NCBI RefSeq assembly: GCF_001424265.1
Contig: NZ_LMOV01000024.1
Span: 220,114-284,113, forward strand
DNA from: Acidovorax sp. Leaf160
GTDB taxonomy: Bacteria > Pseudomonadota > Gammaproteobacteria > Burkholderiales > Burkholderiaceae_C
Length of the DNA: 64,000 nucleotides
Direction: 5' to 3'
Position 1 is the stretch's first letter. Each line of letters starts with the position of its first letter. The notes under the pieces were generated by a model. That model ran no database searches. It was not told where the DNA came from and worked only from the letters and a program-made list of their open reading frames with translations. The translations under genes and the position numbers were made by a program. Of the stretch, positions 26,815 through 36,259 are shown one piece after another.

Positions 26815-29253
26815 ATGGGTAAATCTCCGACTTCCGTGCCTGTCGCGGCACGGATCTGGCTGGCCGCGCTCGGGCTGGTCATCCTGGCCGCAGGGCTGTT
26901 CTTCGCTTTCTTCGGTTCGCGGCTGCTCGCGTTGGGCGGCAGCGCCTATTTCGTGATCGCCGGCACGGCCTGGGTGATTGCCGGCGCGCAGATCGCGCGC
27001 GCCCGGCCCTCCGGCGCCTGGGTCTTCGCAGCCGCGCTGCTGGGCACGGCGGTCTGGGCCGTGGCCGAGGCCGGCCTGGACTTCTGGCCGCTGGTGTCGC
27101 GCCTGATGCCGTTCGCGGTGATCGGCGTGGCCGTGGCGGCCTCGTTCCCGTGGCTGCGCCGCGCAGCAGGCCAGACCAGCGCACGGCAGCCCGCGCTGGC
27201 CGTGGCCGGCGTGCTGGCGGTGCTGTGCCTGGCGACCGTCTGGGGCATGTTCCAGCCGCATGCGGTGGTGGCCGCACAGGGCAGCGGCCCGGCCCCGACG
27301 CCGGTCGCGCCCGGCACCGAGCAGGTGAACTGGGCGCACTACGGCAACACGCCGGGCGGCAGCCGGTTTGCCGCGCTGGACCAGATCACGCGCGACAACG
27401 TGAAGGACCTGCAGGTCGCCTGGACCTACCGCACCGGCGACACGCCCGTGAGCCCCGGCGGCGGCGGTGCGGAAGACCAGTTGACGCCCCTGCAGATCGG
27501 CGACCGCGTGTTCCTCTGCACGCCGCACAACAACGTCATCGCGCTCGACGCGGCGACTGGCAAGGAACTCTGGAAGACCGAGATCAACGCCAAGCAGAAG
27601 AAGTGGATGCGCTGCCGCGGACTGGCGTACTTCGACGCCACGGCGCCGCTGCAGCAGCCCACGGTGGCCGGCTCCACGCCCGTGCCGCCCGCCGCCGTGG
27701 CGCCCGGCGCCCCCTGCCAGCGCCGCATCCTGATGAACAGCGTGACGCCCGAGCTGATCGCGCTGGACGCCGACACCGGCGCCTTCTGCACCGGCTTCGG
27801 CCAGGGGGGCCGCGTCGATCTGCGCGCCGGCATGGGCAAGGGCGCGGACACGGGCGAGTACTACCCCACGTCCGCCCCCACGCTGGCGGGCACGACCATC
27901 GTCATCGGCGGCCGCGTGGCCGACAACGTGAGCACGGACATGCCGGGCGGCGTGGTGCGCGGCTTCGACGTGGTGACCGGCGCACTGCGCTGGGCCTTCG
28001 ACCCGGGCAACCCCGAGGTGCAGACGGCACCGCCCGAAGGCCAGACCTACGTGCGTTCCACGCCCAATGTCTGGGCGCCGATGTCGTATGACCCGCAGTC
28101 GAACACCGTCTTTATGCCGGTGGGCAGCGCGGCAGTGGATCTCTGGGGCGTGAAGCACAACCGGCTGGACCGCAAGTACGGCGCGTCGATGCTGGCCGTG
28201 GACGCCGCCACCGGCAAGGAAAAGTGGGTCTACCAGACCGTGCACGACGACCTCTGGGACTTCGACGTGCCCATGCAGCCTTCGTTCGTGGACTTCCCCG
28301 GCGAGGGCGGCAAGACCACGCCGGCGCTGGTGTTCGGCACCAAGGCCGGGCAGATCTTCGTGCTCGACCGCCAGACCGGCAAGCCGCTCACCGAAGTGCA
28401 GGAACGCCCCGTGCCGGCAGGCAAGATCCCCGGTGAAACCTATTCGCCCACCCAGCCTTTCTCGGTCGGCATGCCCAGCATCGGCGCGTCCGACCTGAAG
28501 GAGTCCGACATGTGGGGCGCCACGCCCTTCGACCAGCTGCTGTGCCGCATCCAGTTCAAATCCAAGCGCTACACCGGCCTCTTCACGCCGCCGGGCACCG
28601 ACCCGTCGCTGAATCTGCCCGGCTCCCTGGGCGGCATGAATTGGGGCGGCCTGTCGGTCGATCCGAACAGCGGCTACCTGTTCGTCAACGACATGCGCGT
28701 GGGCCTGGAGGTGCAGCTGATCGCCGCCGATCCGGCGGATGCAGGCAAGAAGTCGGACGGCAACGAGGCCGCCGCCATCACCCGCCCGGTGCCGCTGGCC
28801 GGCACGCCCTACGCCATCAACGCCAAGGTGCGCTTCATGTCGCCGCTGGAGATCCCGTGCCAGAAGCCCCCGTTCGGCACGCTGACGGCGGTGGACATGA
28901 CAACCCGGCAGATCGCCTGGCAGGTTCCCGTGGGCACCGTGAGGGACACCGGGCCCTTCGGCGTGAAGATGGGCTTGCCCATTCCGATCGGCATGCCGAC
29001 CATCGGCGGCACGCTCTCCACCCAGGGCGGGCTGGTCTTCATCGCCGCCACGCAGGACTACTACCTGCGCGCCTACGACAGCGGCACCGGCAGGGAGATC
29101 TGGAAGGCCCGCCTGCCGGTCGGCAGCCAGGGCACGCCGATCAGCTACAAGGCGCCCGCCACGGGCAAGCAGTACGTGCTGGTCTCGGCCGGCGGCGCCC
29201 GCAATTCGCCCGACCGTGGTGACTACGTGATCGCCTACGCGCTGGATCGCTGA
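26815..29253 (+). CDS. gcd: Membrane-bound PQQ-dependent glucose/quinate-type dehydrogenase
   Basis: 812 residues. The first ~150 residues contain about five hydrophobic helices, then a periplasmic beta-propeller with repeated W-docking motifs (VALDAATGKELWKTEI, LAVDAATGKEKWVYQTVHDDLWDFDVP). This matches membrane glucose dehydrogenase, which oxidises aldoses at the periplasmic face and passes electrons to ubiquinone. Quinate/shikimate dehydrogenases share this architecture, so the sugar substrate is likely but not certain. The ATG at 26815 is preferred to an upstream GTG. The enzyme needs PQQ, and no pqq genes are in this window. A terminator follows at 29303. Confidence 0.9.
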   Translation: MGKSPTSVPVAARIWLAALGLVILAAGLFFAFFGSRLLALGGSAYFVIAGTAWVIAGAQIARARPSGAWVFAAALLGTAVWAVAEAGLDFWPLVSRLMPFAVIGVAVAASFPWLRRAAGQTSARQPALAVAGVLAVLCLATVWGMFQPHAVVAAQGSGPAPTPVAPGTEQVNWAHYGNTPGGSRFAALDQITRDNVKDLQVAWTYRTGDTPVSPGGGGAEDQLTPLQIGDRVFLCTPHNNVIALDAATGKELWKTEINAKQKKWMRCRGLAYFDATAPLQQPTVAGSTPVPPAAVAPGAPCQRRILMNSVTPELIALDADTGAFCTGFGQGGRVDLRAGMGKGADTGEYYPTSAPTLAGTTIVIGGRVADNVSTDMPGGVVRGFDVVTGALRWAFDPGNPEVQTAPPEGQTYVRSTPNVWAPMSYDPQSNTVFMPVGSAAVDLWGVKHNRLDRKYGASMLAVDAATGKEKWVYQTVHDDLWDFDVPMQPSFVDFPGEGGKTTPALVFGTKAGQIFVLDRQTGKPLTEVQERPVPAGKIPGETYSPTQPFSVGMPSIGASDLKESDMWGATPFDQLLCRIQFKSKRYTGLFTPPGTDPSLNLPGSLGGMNWGGLSVDPNSGYLFVNDMRVGLEVQLIAADPADAGKKSDGNEAAAITRPVPLAGTPYAINAKVRFMSPLEIPCQKPPFGTLTAVDMTTRQIAWQVPVGTVRDTGPFGVKMGLPIPIGMPTIGGTLSTQGGLVFIAATQDYYLRAYDSGTGREIWKARLPVGSQGTPISYKAPATGKQYVLVSAGGARNSPDRGDYVIAYALDR

Positions 29254-29302
29254 ACCTGCGGGGCCGCCATTGCCCCACCCTCTCGCGCGATGGCGCCTGG
29301 CG

Positions 29303-29336
29303 AAGCCGCCCCGATGAGTCCGGTGGCGGCTTTTTT
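29303..29336 (+). terminator. Rho-independent terminator after gcd
   Basis: AAGCCGCC (29303-29310) and GGCGGCTT (29325-29332) with a 14-nt loop, then a T-run to 29336. It lies 50 nt after the dehydrogenase stop. Confidence 0.8.
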
Positions 29337-29488
29337 CATGGCCGGCCGGCTGTCGCCGAATGACCACAGCCGGCACCCGGCCTGGCCGGTGAAACCTGCG
29401 CGGGATGGAATTACCGGCGGCCGGCATGCCGCGAACGGCGCTTCGCCCCTAGAATTTACAAAGGTACACAATTGCCAAGGAAATTGCC

Positions 29489-30448
29489 ATGAAGGCCGTA
29501 CAGCAGGAAATCGACGAGCGGACCAACCTCACCGGAACCAACAAGTTCGAGCTGCTGCTGTTCCGCCTCGGGCAGGACGAGGCGCTGGGCAAGTCCGAGC
29601 TGTTCGGTATTAACGTGTTCAAGATCCGCGAGATCGTGGCCATGCCCAACATCACGCCCATCGCTGGCTCCACACCGCATTCGCTGGGCGTGGTCAACCT
29701 GCGCGGGCAGATCATCCCGGTGCTGGACCTGCCCTCCATCGTGGGCTGCAAGCCGCAGACCGGCCTGAACATCATGCTGGTGACGGAATACGCGCGCACC
29801 ACGCAGGCGTTCGCCGTCGAGTCGGTGGAAGACATCGTGCGGCTGGACTGGAAGCAGGTGCTGTCGGCCGAGAGCAGCGGCACGGGCGGCAAGCTGGTGA
29901 CCAGCATCGCGCGCCTGGACGGCAACACCGATGGCTCGCGCCTGGCGCAGGTGCTGGACGTGGAGGCCATCCTGCAGATGGTCTCGCCGTCCGACACGCA
30001 CCAGGTCGATGCCTCCAAGATAGGTCCCAAGCTGAAGCTCAAGCCCGGCACCATCATCCTGGCGGCGGACGATTCCTTCGTGGCCCGCTCGCTCATCGAG
30101 CAGGAACTGCAGGCGCTGCACGCGCCCTACGAGATGACCAAGTCCGGCAAGGAAGCATGGGACCGGCTCAACGCCATCGCCCGCAGCGCCGAGGCCGAAG
30201 GCAAGACGGTGGCCGACCGGGTGTCGCTGGTGCTGACCGACCTGGAAATGCCGGAGATGGACGGCTTCACCCTGACGCGCAACATCAAGCAGGACCCCCG
30301 GCTCAAGCACATTCCGGTGGTGATCCACTCGTCGCTGTCCGGATCGGCCAACGAAGACCATGTGCGTAGCGTGGGCGCGGACGGCTATGTGGCCAAGTTC
30401 GTCGCGGAAGACCTGGCCGAGACGATGCGGCGGGTGCTGGCGGCCTGA
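29489..30448 (+). CDS. cheV: Chemotaxis adaptor/response regulator CheV
   Basis: 319 residues. Residues ~17-165 are a CheW-like domain (FGINVFKIREIV, VVNLRGQIIPVLDL) that would couple chemoreceptors to CheA. A receiver domain from ~185 has AADDS and the phospho-acceptor Asp251 in LTDLEMPEMDGF, then conserved Ser in VIHSSLSG and Lys in YVAKF. Phosphorylation of CheV is thought to help adaptation in species that have it. It stands alone, with a possible -10 TAGAAT at 29450-29455. Together with the FlgO-type genes it suggests a motile cell; no other chemotaxis genes are in the window. Confidence 0.94.
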   Translation: MKAVQQEIDERTNLTGTNKFELLLFRLGQDEALGKSELFGINVFKIREIVAMPNITPIAGSTPHSLGVVNLRGQIIPVLDLPSIVGCKPQTGLNIMLVTEYARTTQAFAVESVEDIVRLDWKQVLSAESSGTGGKLVTSIARLDGNTDGSRLAQVLDVEAILQMVSPSDTHQVDASKIGPKLKLKPGTIILAADDSFVARSLIEQELQALHAPYEMTKSGKEAWDRLNAIARSAEAEGKTVADRVSLVLTDLEMPEMDGFTLTRNIKQDPRLKHIPVVIHSSLSGSANEDHVRSVGADGYVAKFVAEDLAETMRRVLAA

Positions 30449-30493
30449 GAGGGCGGGCCGCCAATCAGCGCGACCCGGCCGGCCGAATGGAGG

Positions 30494-30552
30494 TCAAATC
30501 GGCCTCCAGCGCTTGATCCATAAGGGTCTTATGCTATTTTATTGATAGCATT
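30494..30552. repeat. Family A palindromic repeat between convergent genes
   Basis: Core GCTAT-TTTATTG-ATAGC at 30533-30549, preceded by AAATCGGCCTCC and AGCGCTTGATCCATAAG. The upstream half aligns with the hemD copy at 9319-9345. It lies between cheV and the convergent NAD(P)-binding protein gene. Confidence 0.8.
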
Positions 30553-30606
30553 CGACCCGCTGGCGCCGGCCGATCCGGCACCGGCCTTTCGCGATGCGCC
30601 GCAGGC

Positions 30607-31245
30607 TCAATGCGCCACCGTGAACCGCTGGCGCACATGCTGAGGCGCCTCGACTTCGTCGACCAGGGCCACGGCCAGATCGGCCACGCTGATGCTGCCG
30701 GGCTCCGCGCCGTTCATGAGCGGCTCCTCCCCGCCCAGGCGATAACGGCCGGTGCGCTCGCCGGGTTGCAGCAGGATGGCGGGCGACATGAACGTCCACT
30801 CCAGCTCCTTTTCGCCGCGCAGCCGCGTCAGCGCGTCGCGGGCGGCCAGGGCGCCGGCCTTCCACTCGGCCGGGAAATCGGGCGTGTCGACCAGCTGCAC
30901 GCCGGGGGCGACGAACAGGCTGCCCGCCCCGCCCACCATCAGCACACGCTTCACGCCGGCTGAACGCACGCCTTCCACGATGGCTTCGGTGCCGCGCAGG
31001 AACTGCTCGTAGATGTCCGGCACCGTCCAGCCCGGGTTGTAGGCGCTCACCACCGCGTCGTGGCCGCGCACCGCTGCCGCGACCTGCGCGGCCTGCTGGG
31101 CATCTGCGGCCACCACGGTGAGGCCGTCCCGCGGGGCGATCTTCTCGGGGTGGCGTGCCAGCACCGTCACGCGGTGGCCCCGTTGCAGCAGTTCTTCCAG
31201 CACGGCAGAGCCTACGAAGCCGGTGCCGATCAAAGCGATGTTCAT
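30607..31245 (-). CDS. NAD(P)H-binding protein (NmrA/YwnB-like SDR)
   Basis: 212 residues. A Rossmann glycine motif at the very start (IALIGTGFVGSAVLEELL), then VVAADAQQ, the acidic/Asn-rich region HDAVVSAYNPG and RVLMVGGAGSLFV. It lacks the classical SDR YxxxK, so it belongs to the atypical NmrA-like group such as Bacillus YwnB, which bind NAD(P)H and act as reductases or redox sensors. A specific reaction cannot be assigned. It is divergent from the LysR gene at 31359, with 113 nt between starts, and is the likely target of that regulator. Confidence 0.8.
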   Translation of the reverse strand: MNIALIGTGFVGSAVLEELLQRGHRVTVLARHPEKIAPRDGLTVVAADAQQAAQVAAAVRGHDAVVSAYNPGWTVPDIYEQFLRGTEAIVEGVRSAGVKRVLMVGGAGSLFVAPGVQLVDTPDFPAEWKAGALAARDALTRLRGEKELEWTFMSPAILLQPGERTGRYRLGGEEPLMNGAEPGSISVADLAVALVDEVEAPQHVRQRFTVAH

Positions 31246-31358
31246 GTCAGTTCCTGGTTTTCAAAAGATGCCGTTGAGGCGATGGCGCAATCGTAATAAC
31301 TGCACAATCGCTCGACTAGACGGCTCAAAAAGCCATCACCTTGAAGACAGGCTTCACA

Positions 31359-32270
31359 GTGGACGATCTCAAACGCATGGCCATCTTTGCCAGCGTGGTG
31401 CAGCACGGCTCGATGAGCGGTGCTGCCCGCGCGCTGGGGCTCAGCCCCTCGGCCGTCAGCCAGCAGGTGCGCGCGCTGGAGCAGGCCGGTGGCGTCACGC
31501 TGCTGCACCGGTCCACCCGCCAGCTGGCGCTGACCGAAGCGGGCGCGCGCTACCACGCCCAGTGCGCGGCCATGTGCGCCGCAGCCGACCAGGCGCGGGC
31601 CGAACTGGCCGCGTCGCGCGATGCCCCGAGCGGCGAGTTGCGGCTGGCCGCGCCGGTCGGCTTCGCCCGCCATGTCGCCCCGGCGCTGGGCGGCCTGCTG
31701 GCAGCCCACCCCGCGCTGCGCCTGCGGCTGCTGGTGGACGACGCGCCCATCGACCTCATCCAGGCGCGGGTCGACCTGGCCGTGCGCTTCGGAGGCCTGG
31801 CCGACTCCACCTGGGCCGCGCGGCGGCTGGGCACGCTGCAGTGGTGGCTGTGCGCGGCCCCCGGCTGGCTGGCCCGCCACGGTGTGCCCGGCAGCCCCGA
31901 ACAGCTGCTGGCCCAGCCCTGGCTGGGGCTGGTACCCGACCATGGCGACTGGAGGGTGGAGCTGCACCCGCCCGGCGCTGCGTCGCAAACCCTGCGGGTG
32001 CAGGCGCGCATTGCCAGCAACAACCAGCTGTCGGTGCAGCAGATGTGCGAGGCGGGCCTGGGGCTGGCGCTGGTCGGCAGCATCGACGTGCAGGAGGCGC
32101 TGGCGGAGGGCCGGCTGGTGCGACTGCTGCCCGACTGGCGCTTCGGCCCCATCGAGGGGCTGCGCATCTGGGCCGTGACGCCGCAGCGCGACACCCAGCC
32201 CGCCAAGGTGCGCCAGGCCATCGCCGCGCTGGCCGATTACCTGGGCCGGCAACCGGGCGTGCAGGCGTGA
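31359..32270 (+). CDS. LysR-family transcriptional regulator
   Basis: 303 residues from the GTG at 31359. The helix-turn-helix is DDLKRMAIFASVVQHGSMSGAARALGLSPSAVSQQVRAL, as in the CrgA/DmlR-like group that often begins with this exact pattern. The co-inducer domain contains RLRLLVDDAPIDLIQARVDLAVRFG, a strong hallmark of that group. A TTG at 31341 would add six residues; the GTG fits the family start better. It is divergent from the NAD(P)H-binding protein gene. Regulators of this group often control a divergent oxidoreductase in response to an electrophile or organic acid; the ligand here is unknown. Confidence 0.88.
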   Translation: MDDLKRMAIFASVVQHGSMSGAARALGLSPSAVSQQVRALEQAGGVTLLHRSTRQLALTEAGARYHAQCAAMCAAADQARAELAASRDAPSGELRLAAPVGFARHVAPALGGLLAAHPALRLRLLVDDAPIDLIQARVDLAVRFGGLADSTWAARRLGTLQWWLCAAPGWLARHGVPGSPEQLLAQPWLGLVPDHGDWRVELHPPGAASQTLRVQARIASNNQLSVQQMCEAGLGLALVGSIDVQEALAEGRLVRLLPDWRFGPIEGLRIWAVTPQRDTQPAKVRQAIAALADYLGRQPGVQA

Positions 32271-32455
32271 GCCGACGCGCGTCCACATTCGGACACGACC
32301 ATGAAGACCCGGCAAAGCCCGACAAAGCCCCACTGCCCGAGTCAACCAAAATGGGCGCCAGCGCGTCAGACGGATTCATTCACGGATGCGCCCCGGCGGC
32401 TGCGGCCGCGCCTGCCCCGCGTGCTCTGCGCGCTCCTCCAAGAAAGAGACACGCC

Positions 32456-33088
32456 ATGCGCCACTTCGCTTCCCTCTGCAAAATCGCCGCCGCCACGGCC
32501 CTGGCCAGCCTGTTCGCCGGCTGCGCGGCCATGCCCGGCGACCCTTATTACGACCAGGGTGGCTATTACCCGCCCGCAGGCAGCAGCCCCGCCCCCTACC
32601 CGAGCGCCGGTTACTCCGGCGGCAGCTACCCCTACGGCAGCTACCCCTCCACCAGTTCATCGGTGACGGTGTATGAGTCGCCCCGCTACATCTATTCCAA
32701 TCCGACGGTCGTGCCGGTGCCCATCTACACCCAGCGGCCCGGCTACGACGATTGGCGCGAGCGCCGGGACCGCCAAGCGTGGGAGGCGCGCCGCCGCGAC
32801 GACGAACGGCGCGATGCCATGCGCCGTGACGCCGACCGCCGCGATGCCGACCGCCGTGCCGACGACCGCCGCCGCAACGACGACATGCGCCGCGAGGCCG
32901 AGCGGCGCGAATTCGAGCGGCGCCGGGCCGACGACGTGCAGCGCAATGCCAACCGCCTGCCGCCCCACCCGAATGCGGATGTAGAGCGCACCCGCCGCGA
33001 AGAGGCCGAGCGCAACCGCCGCACCTGGGAGGAGATGGAGAGCAACAGGCGCCGCGGCGGCGGCACGCCCAAGCCGGACTGGCGCTGA
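32456..33088 (+). CDS. Putative lipoprotein with Arg/Asp-rich low-complexity tail
   Basis: 210 residues. A signal peptide ends in FAGC (lipobox Cys22), so the mature protein should be a lipoprotein. Residues ~30-70 are rich in Tyr, Pro, Gly and Ser (GGSYPYGSYPSTSS). From about 105 the sequence is dominated by Arg and Asp/Glu with short imperfect repeats of DRRDADRR/RRADD type, probably an extended or helical highly charged segment. I do not recognise a family. It may bind peptidoglycan, nucleic acid or anionic surface polymers, but that is a guess from charge. The DUF4124-like gene at 33167 is 78 nt downstream in the same direction. Confidence 0.7.
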   Translation: MRHFASLCKIAAATALASLFAGCAAMPGDPYYDQGGYYPPAGSSPAPYPSAGYSGGSYPYGSYPSTSSSVTVYESPRYIYSNPTVVPVPIYTQRPGYDDWRERRDRQAWEARRRDDERRDAMRRDADRRDADRRADDRRRNDDMRREAERREFERRRADDVQRNANRLPPHPNADVERTRREEAERNRRTWEEMESNRRRGGGTPKPDWR

Positions 33089-33134
33089 CGCCCCGCTCCC
33101 GCAGACCAGGCCAGCGACCCGCCTCACCGCGCAA

Positions 33135-33161
33135 CGACGCAACCGACGCAACCGACGCAAT
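33135..33161. repeat. Short tandem repeat, 9 bp x 3
   Basis: CGACGCAAC twice and CGACGCAAT once, immediately before the start of the gene at 33167. It occupies the likely ribosome-binding region, so changes in number could alter translation. Confidence 0.6.
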
Positions 33162-33166
33162 CCACC

Positions 33167-33880
33167 ATGCCCGTGCCTGCTCATCCCGCCGCCTGGCCCG
33201 TCGGTGCCCGTCTTGCCCGCTGCTGTGTGGGCGCCTCGGCGTTGGCGGCCAGCCTGATCGTGATGGGAGCAGCGCAGGCCCAGGTGCTGCGCTGCACCGA
33301 CCCGGCGACCGGCAAGGTCACCTATACCGACGGCAGTTGCAGCAGCGGCGCTGCCGCGCGCGAGGTGGAGCCGCGCAAGACGCCCGAGCAGATCCGGCAA
33401 GAGCGCGAACAGGCCGCCGAGGCGCTGGAGCGGAAACAGGAGCGCCTGCAGACCGAGGCCGAGCAACAGCGTCGCGACGATGCGCGCGAGGCCCGCGAGC
33501 GCCGCGCCCAGCCGCGCCGCGACGCGGCGCCCGACCCATCGCAGTCCGCGTCCTGCCGCAATGCCCGGCGCCAGCTGCAGGAAGTGACCGACACCCTGGG
33601 GCGCGGCATGGTGGACGAGGCCGTCCGGCTCGATGCCGCGCAGCGCCAGGCCGACCAGGCCTGCCTGACTCCGGCCCAATACCTGGACGCCGAACGCGCG
33701 CGCGCCAACCGCCCGGCCTATGCCACGCCCTACCCTGCGGCCCCCGGCTACGCACAGCCCTACTACGCGCCGCCGGTGGTCGTGGTGCCGCCGCGTCCGG
33801 CGCCCAGCCGGCCGACGGAGATCACGCAGTGCAATGTCTTCCGGTGCTACGACCGGCAGGGCAACATCCACCCGCGCTAG
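33167..33880 (+). CDS. DUF4124-domain exported protein
   Basis: 237 residues. A signal peptide (about residues 1-38, ending AQAQ) precedes VLRCTDPATGKVTYTDGSC, the short Cys-containing beta motif of DUF4124 proteins common in betaproteobacteria. A long Glu/Arg/Gln helix follows (KTPEQIRQEREQAAEALERKQERL), then an Asp/Ala region with CRNARRQL and a Pro/Tyr-rich stretch ending in CYDRQGNIHPR. The Cys pairs (CTDPATG/CSSG and NVFRCYD) likely form disulfides. Function unknown. It is probably periplasmic and expressed with or after the lipoprotein gene upstream. Confidence 0.75.
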   Translation: MPVPAHPAAWPVGARLARCCVGASALAASLIVMGAAQAQVLRCTDPATGKVTYTDGSCSSGAAAREVEPRKTPEQIRQEREQAAEALERKQERLQTEAEQQRRDDAREARERRAQPRRDAAPDPSQSASCRNARRQLQEVTDTLGRGMVDEAVRLDAAQRQADQACLTPAQYLDAERARANRPAYATPYPAAPGYAQPYYAPPVVVVPPRPAPSRPTEITQCNVFRCYDRQGNIHPR

Positions 33881-33922
33881 CCGCCGGACCCGGCCACGGC
33901 GGGTGCCGGCAGCCTTGCGGGT

Positions 33923-34921
33923 TCAGGCCCGCTGCCCGCGCAGGCCCTGTGCCACGGTCGGATAGTGCAGCGGCACGCGCAGCTCCCGCGCCATGCGGGT
34001 GCGGTCCAGCCGGCGCGATTCGCCCATGAAGCTCAGCAGCGACACCGGCAGCGACTGCTGCGCGGTGCTGCGCGCGACGCGCGGCGGACGCGGCAGGCCG
34101 TACAGGTCGGCCGCCAGGTCGAAGTAGTCGCCCATCTTCAGGTGGCTGTCGTCACTGACGTTGTAGCAGCGCTGGGCCCGGCCGCGCCACAGGGCCGCGA
34201 TGCAGGCGCGGGCCAGGTCGTCGGCGTGGATGTGGTTGGTGAACACGTCGTCCTCGGTCGCCAGCACGGGCGTGCCGCGCCGCAGGCGGGCCTCGGGCGT
34301 GCCGCCCTCGCGGTCGGGGGCGTAGATGCCCGGAATGCGCAAGATGCTGGCGCGCACGCCGGCGCGGCCCAGGTGGCGCACGGCGCGCTCCGCGTTCACC
34401 CGGCGCTGGGCGCGGGGCGTGGCAGGCGCCACCGGGCGGGCCTCGGTCACCAGCGCACCGCCGCAGTCGCCGTAGACCCCGCTGGTGGAGCCGTAGACCA
34501 GGGCGGCGGGCAGCGTGCGCAGGCGCAGCGCGCGCGCCAGCGCCAGGGTGCGGTTGTCGCGCCACCATTCGGGGCCGCAGTCGCGCTCGCCCGGCGGCGG
34601 CGCCAGGTGCAGCACCCGCGTGGCCAGGCCCGACAGCCGCCGCAGCGTGGCGATCTGGTCGAGGTTGCCGAGCAGCGGCACGATGCCCGCTGCCCGCAGC
34701 GCCGGCGCGCGCTCGGGGCTGGAGGTGAGCGCCAGCACGCGCGGGTGCGCGCCCCCGGCCTGCACGCCCAGCGCCCGCGCCGCGCGCAGGCCCACGTCGC
34801 CGCAGCCGATGATGAGCACGCGCTGGCGCCGAAAGCGCGCCGGCAGGGCGCCGAGGGGGTTCTGGTTTGAGGGCAAAATCGAAAGTCCGTCGAGCTGAGA
34901 AAAACGCGGTGCGACCGGCAC
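33923..34921 (-). CDS. SDR-family NAD-dependent epimerase/dehydratase-like protein
   Basis: 332 residues. Rossmann motif VLIIGCGDVGLRAARAL near residue 35 after an N-terminal extension, then VYGSTSGVYGDCGG, corresponding to the Thr/Ser and Tyr region, and DDVFTNHIHADDLARA, typical of extended SDR such as YeeZ and NDP-sugar epimerases. The active-site Tyr is not embedded in a classical YxxxK. Substrate unknown; a nucleotide-sugar or small carbonyl compound is possible. Its start is 33 nt from the divergent reductase start at 34954, so the two share a promoter region. A shorter start may be correct, as the first ~30 residues look unstructured. Confidence 0.78.
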   Translation of the reverse strand: MPVAPRFSQLDGLSILPSNQNPLGALPARFRRQRVLIIGCGDVGLRAARALGVQAGGAHPRVLALTSSPERAPALRAAGIVPLLGNLDQIATLRRLSGLATRVLHLAPPPGERDCGPEWWRDNRTLALARALRLRTLPAALVYGSTSGVYGDCGGALVTEARPVAPATPRAQRRVNAERAVRHLGRAGVRASILRIPGIYAPDREGGTPEARLRRGTPVLATEDDVFTNHIHADDLARACIAALWRGRAQRCYNVSDDSHLKMGDYFDLAADLYGLPRPPRVARSTAQQSLPVSLLSFMGESRRLDRTRMARELRVPLHYPTVAQGLRGQRA

Positions 34922-34953
34922 CGCGTCGCAGAGAACCCGAGGATACCCACACC

Positions 34954-36015
34954 ATGACGAGCGCAGAGACCGCAGCGGCGGCAGTCCAGATCAGCGTGCA
35001 GCCCAGCGGGCGCACCTTCACGGCCCAGGCGGGCGAATCCATCCTGGCGGCCGCCATCCGCAGCGGCGTCGGCCTGCCCTACGGCTGCAAGGACGGCGCC
35101 TGCGGATCGTGCAAATGCAAGAAGCTGAGCGGCTCGGTGGTGCATGGCGACCACCAGTCGAAGGCCCTGTCCGCCGCCGAAGCCGACGCCGGCTTCGTGC
35201 TGACCTGCTGCGCGCAGCCGCTGACCGACGTGGTGCTCGAGTCGCGCCACGTCACCGACGAAAGCGCCTTCCCCATCAAGAAATTGCCGGTGCGGGTGTC
35301 TTCGCTGACCCGTGCGTCGCACGACGTCATGATCGTGCGCCTGCAGCTGCCGGCGGCCGACACCTTCCGCTACCACGCGGGGCAGTACATCGAATTCATC
35401 CTCAAGGACGGCGCGCGGCGGGCGTATTCGATGGCCACCGCCCCCCACACCCAGGCCGAAGCGCCCGGCGTGGAACTGCACATCCGCCACATGCCCGGCG
35501 GGCGCTTCACCGACCACGTCTTCACCGGCATGAAGGAAAAGGAAATCCTGCGGGTGGAGGGACCTTTCGGCAGCTTCTTCCTGCGCGAGGATTCGGACAA
35601 ACCCATCGTGCTGCTGGCCTCGGGCACCGGCTTCGCGCCCGTCAAGTCGCTGATCGAGCACATGCGCTTCAAGGGCATCGCGCGGCCCACCACGCTGTAC
35701 TGGGGCGGCCGCCGCCCCGGCGACCTGTACCTGGACGGCTGGCTGCGCGAGCGTCTGGCCGACATGCCGCACCTGCGCTACGTCCCGGTGGTGTCGCACG
35801 CGCTGGCGGAAGACGCCTGGGCCGGACGCAGGGGCTTCGTGCACCAGGCGGTGCTGGACGACTTCGCCGACCTGTCGGGCCACCAGGTGTATGCCTGCGG
35901 CGCCCCCATCGTGGTCGATTCGGCCCGCGCAGCCTATACGGCAGAGCGCGGTCTGCCGCCGGACGAATTCTTCGCCGACGCCTTCACCTCGGAAGCCGAC
36001 AAGCACGCCGGCTGA
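34954..36015 (+). CDS. 2Fe-2S ferredoxin-flavin NAD(P)H reductase, CDP-6-deoxy-glucoseen reductase type
   Basis: 353 residues. The N-terminal plant-type ferredoxin domain has Cys45, Cys50, Cys53 and Cys85 as [2Fe-2S] ligands (GCKDGACGSCKCKK, LTCCAQ). It is followed by an FAD domain (RAYSMATAP near residue 150) and an NAD(P)H domain (LASGTGFAPVKSLIEH, YACGAPIVVDSAR). This order is that of AscD/DdhD-like reductases and of the electron-transfer subunits of aromatic oxygenases. No dideoxysugar genes lie nearby, so the name from AscD may mislead; the safe call is a NADH:acceptor reductase. The ATG at 34954 begins the fold and is preferred to upstream codons. Confidence 0.85.
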   Translation: MTSAETAAAAVQISVQPSGRTFTAQAGESILAAAIRSGVGLPYGCKDGACGSCKCKKLSGSVVHGDHQSKALSAAEADAGFVLTCCAQPLTDVVLESRHVTDESAFPIKKLPVRVSSLTRASHDVMIVRLQLPAADTFRYHAGQYIEFILKDGARRAYSMATAPHTQAEAPGVELHIRHMPGGRFTDHVFTGMKEKEILRVEGPFGSFFLREDSDKPIVLLASGTGFAPVKSLIEHMRFKGIARPTTLYWGGRRPGDLYLDGWLRERLADMPHLRYVPVVSHALAEDAWAGRRGFVHQAVLDDFADLSGHQVYACGAPIVVDSARAAYTAERGLPPDEFFADAFTSEADKHAG

Positions 36016-36259
36016 GCCCCAGGCCCAGGCCCGCCGGGGCAACGGCTTTCCACGGAACGGGACGCGCCGGACTGGGCGGTGTTTCGGGCGGGAAAGATGC
36101 CTCGAAAACGCCAGGGACAGCGGACAATGCGCCAGTGCACCGGCTCTGCGTCCCCGAGGGAGAGAGCCCGTGCCCCCCCTTCGTGATGCAGCATGCCCGC
36201 GCACCGGCTTCCTGCAACTGCGTCGTTTCCGTCGTCCTCTCCGCCCCCTATTCCCGCTC

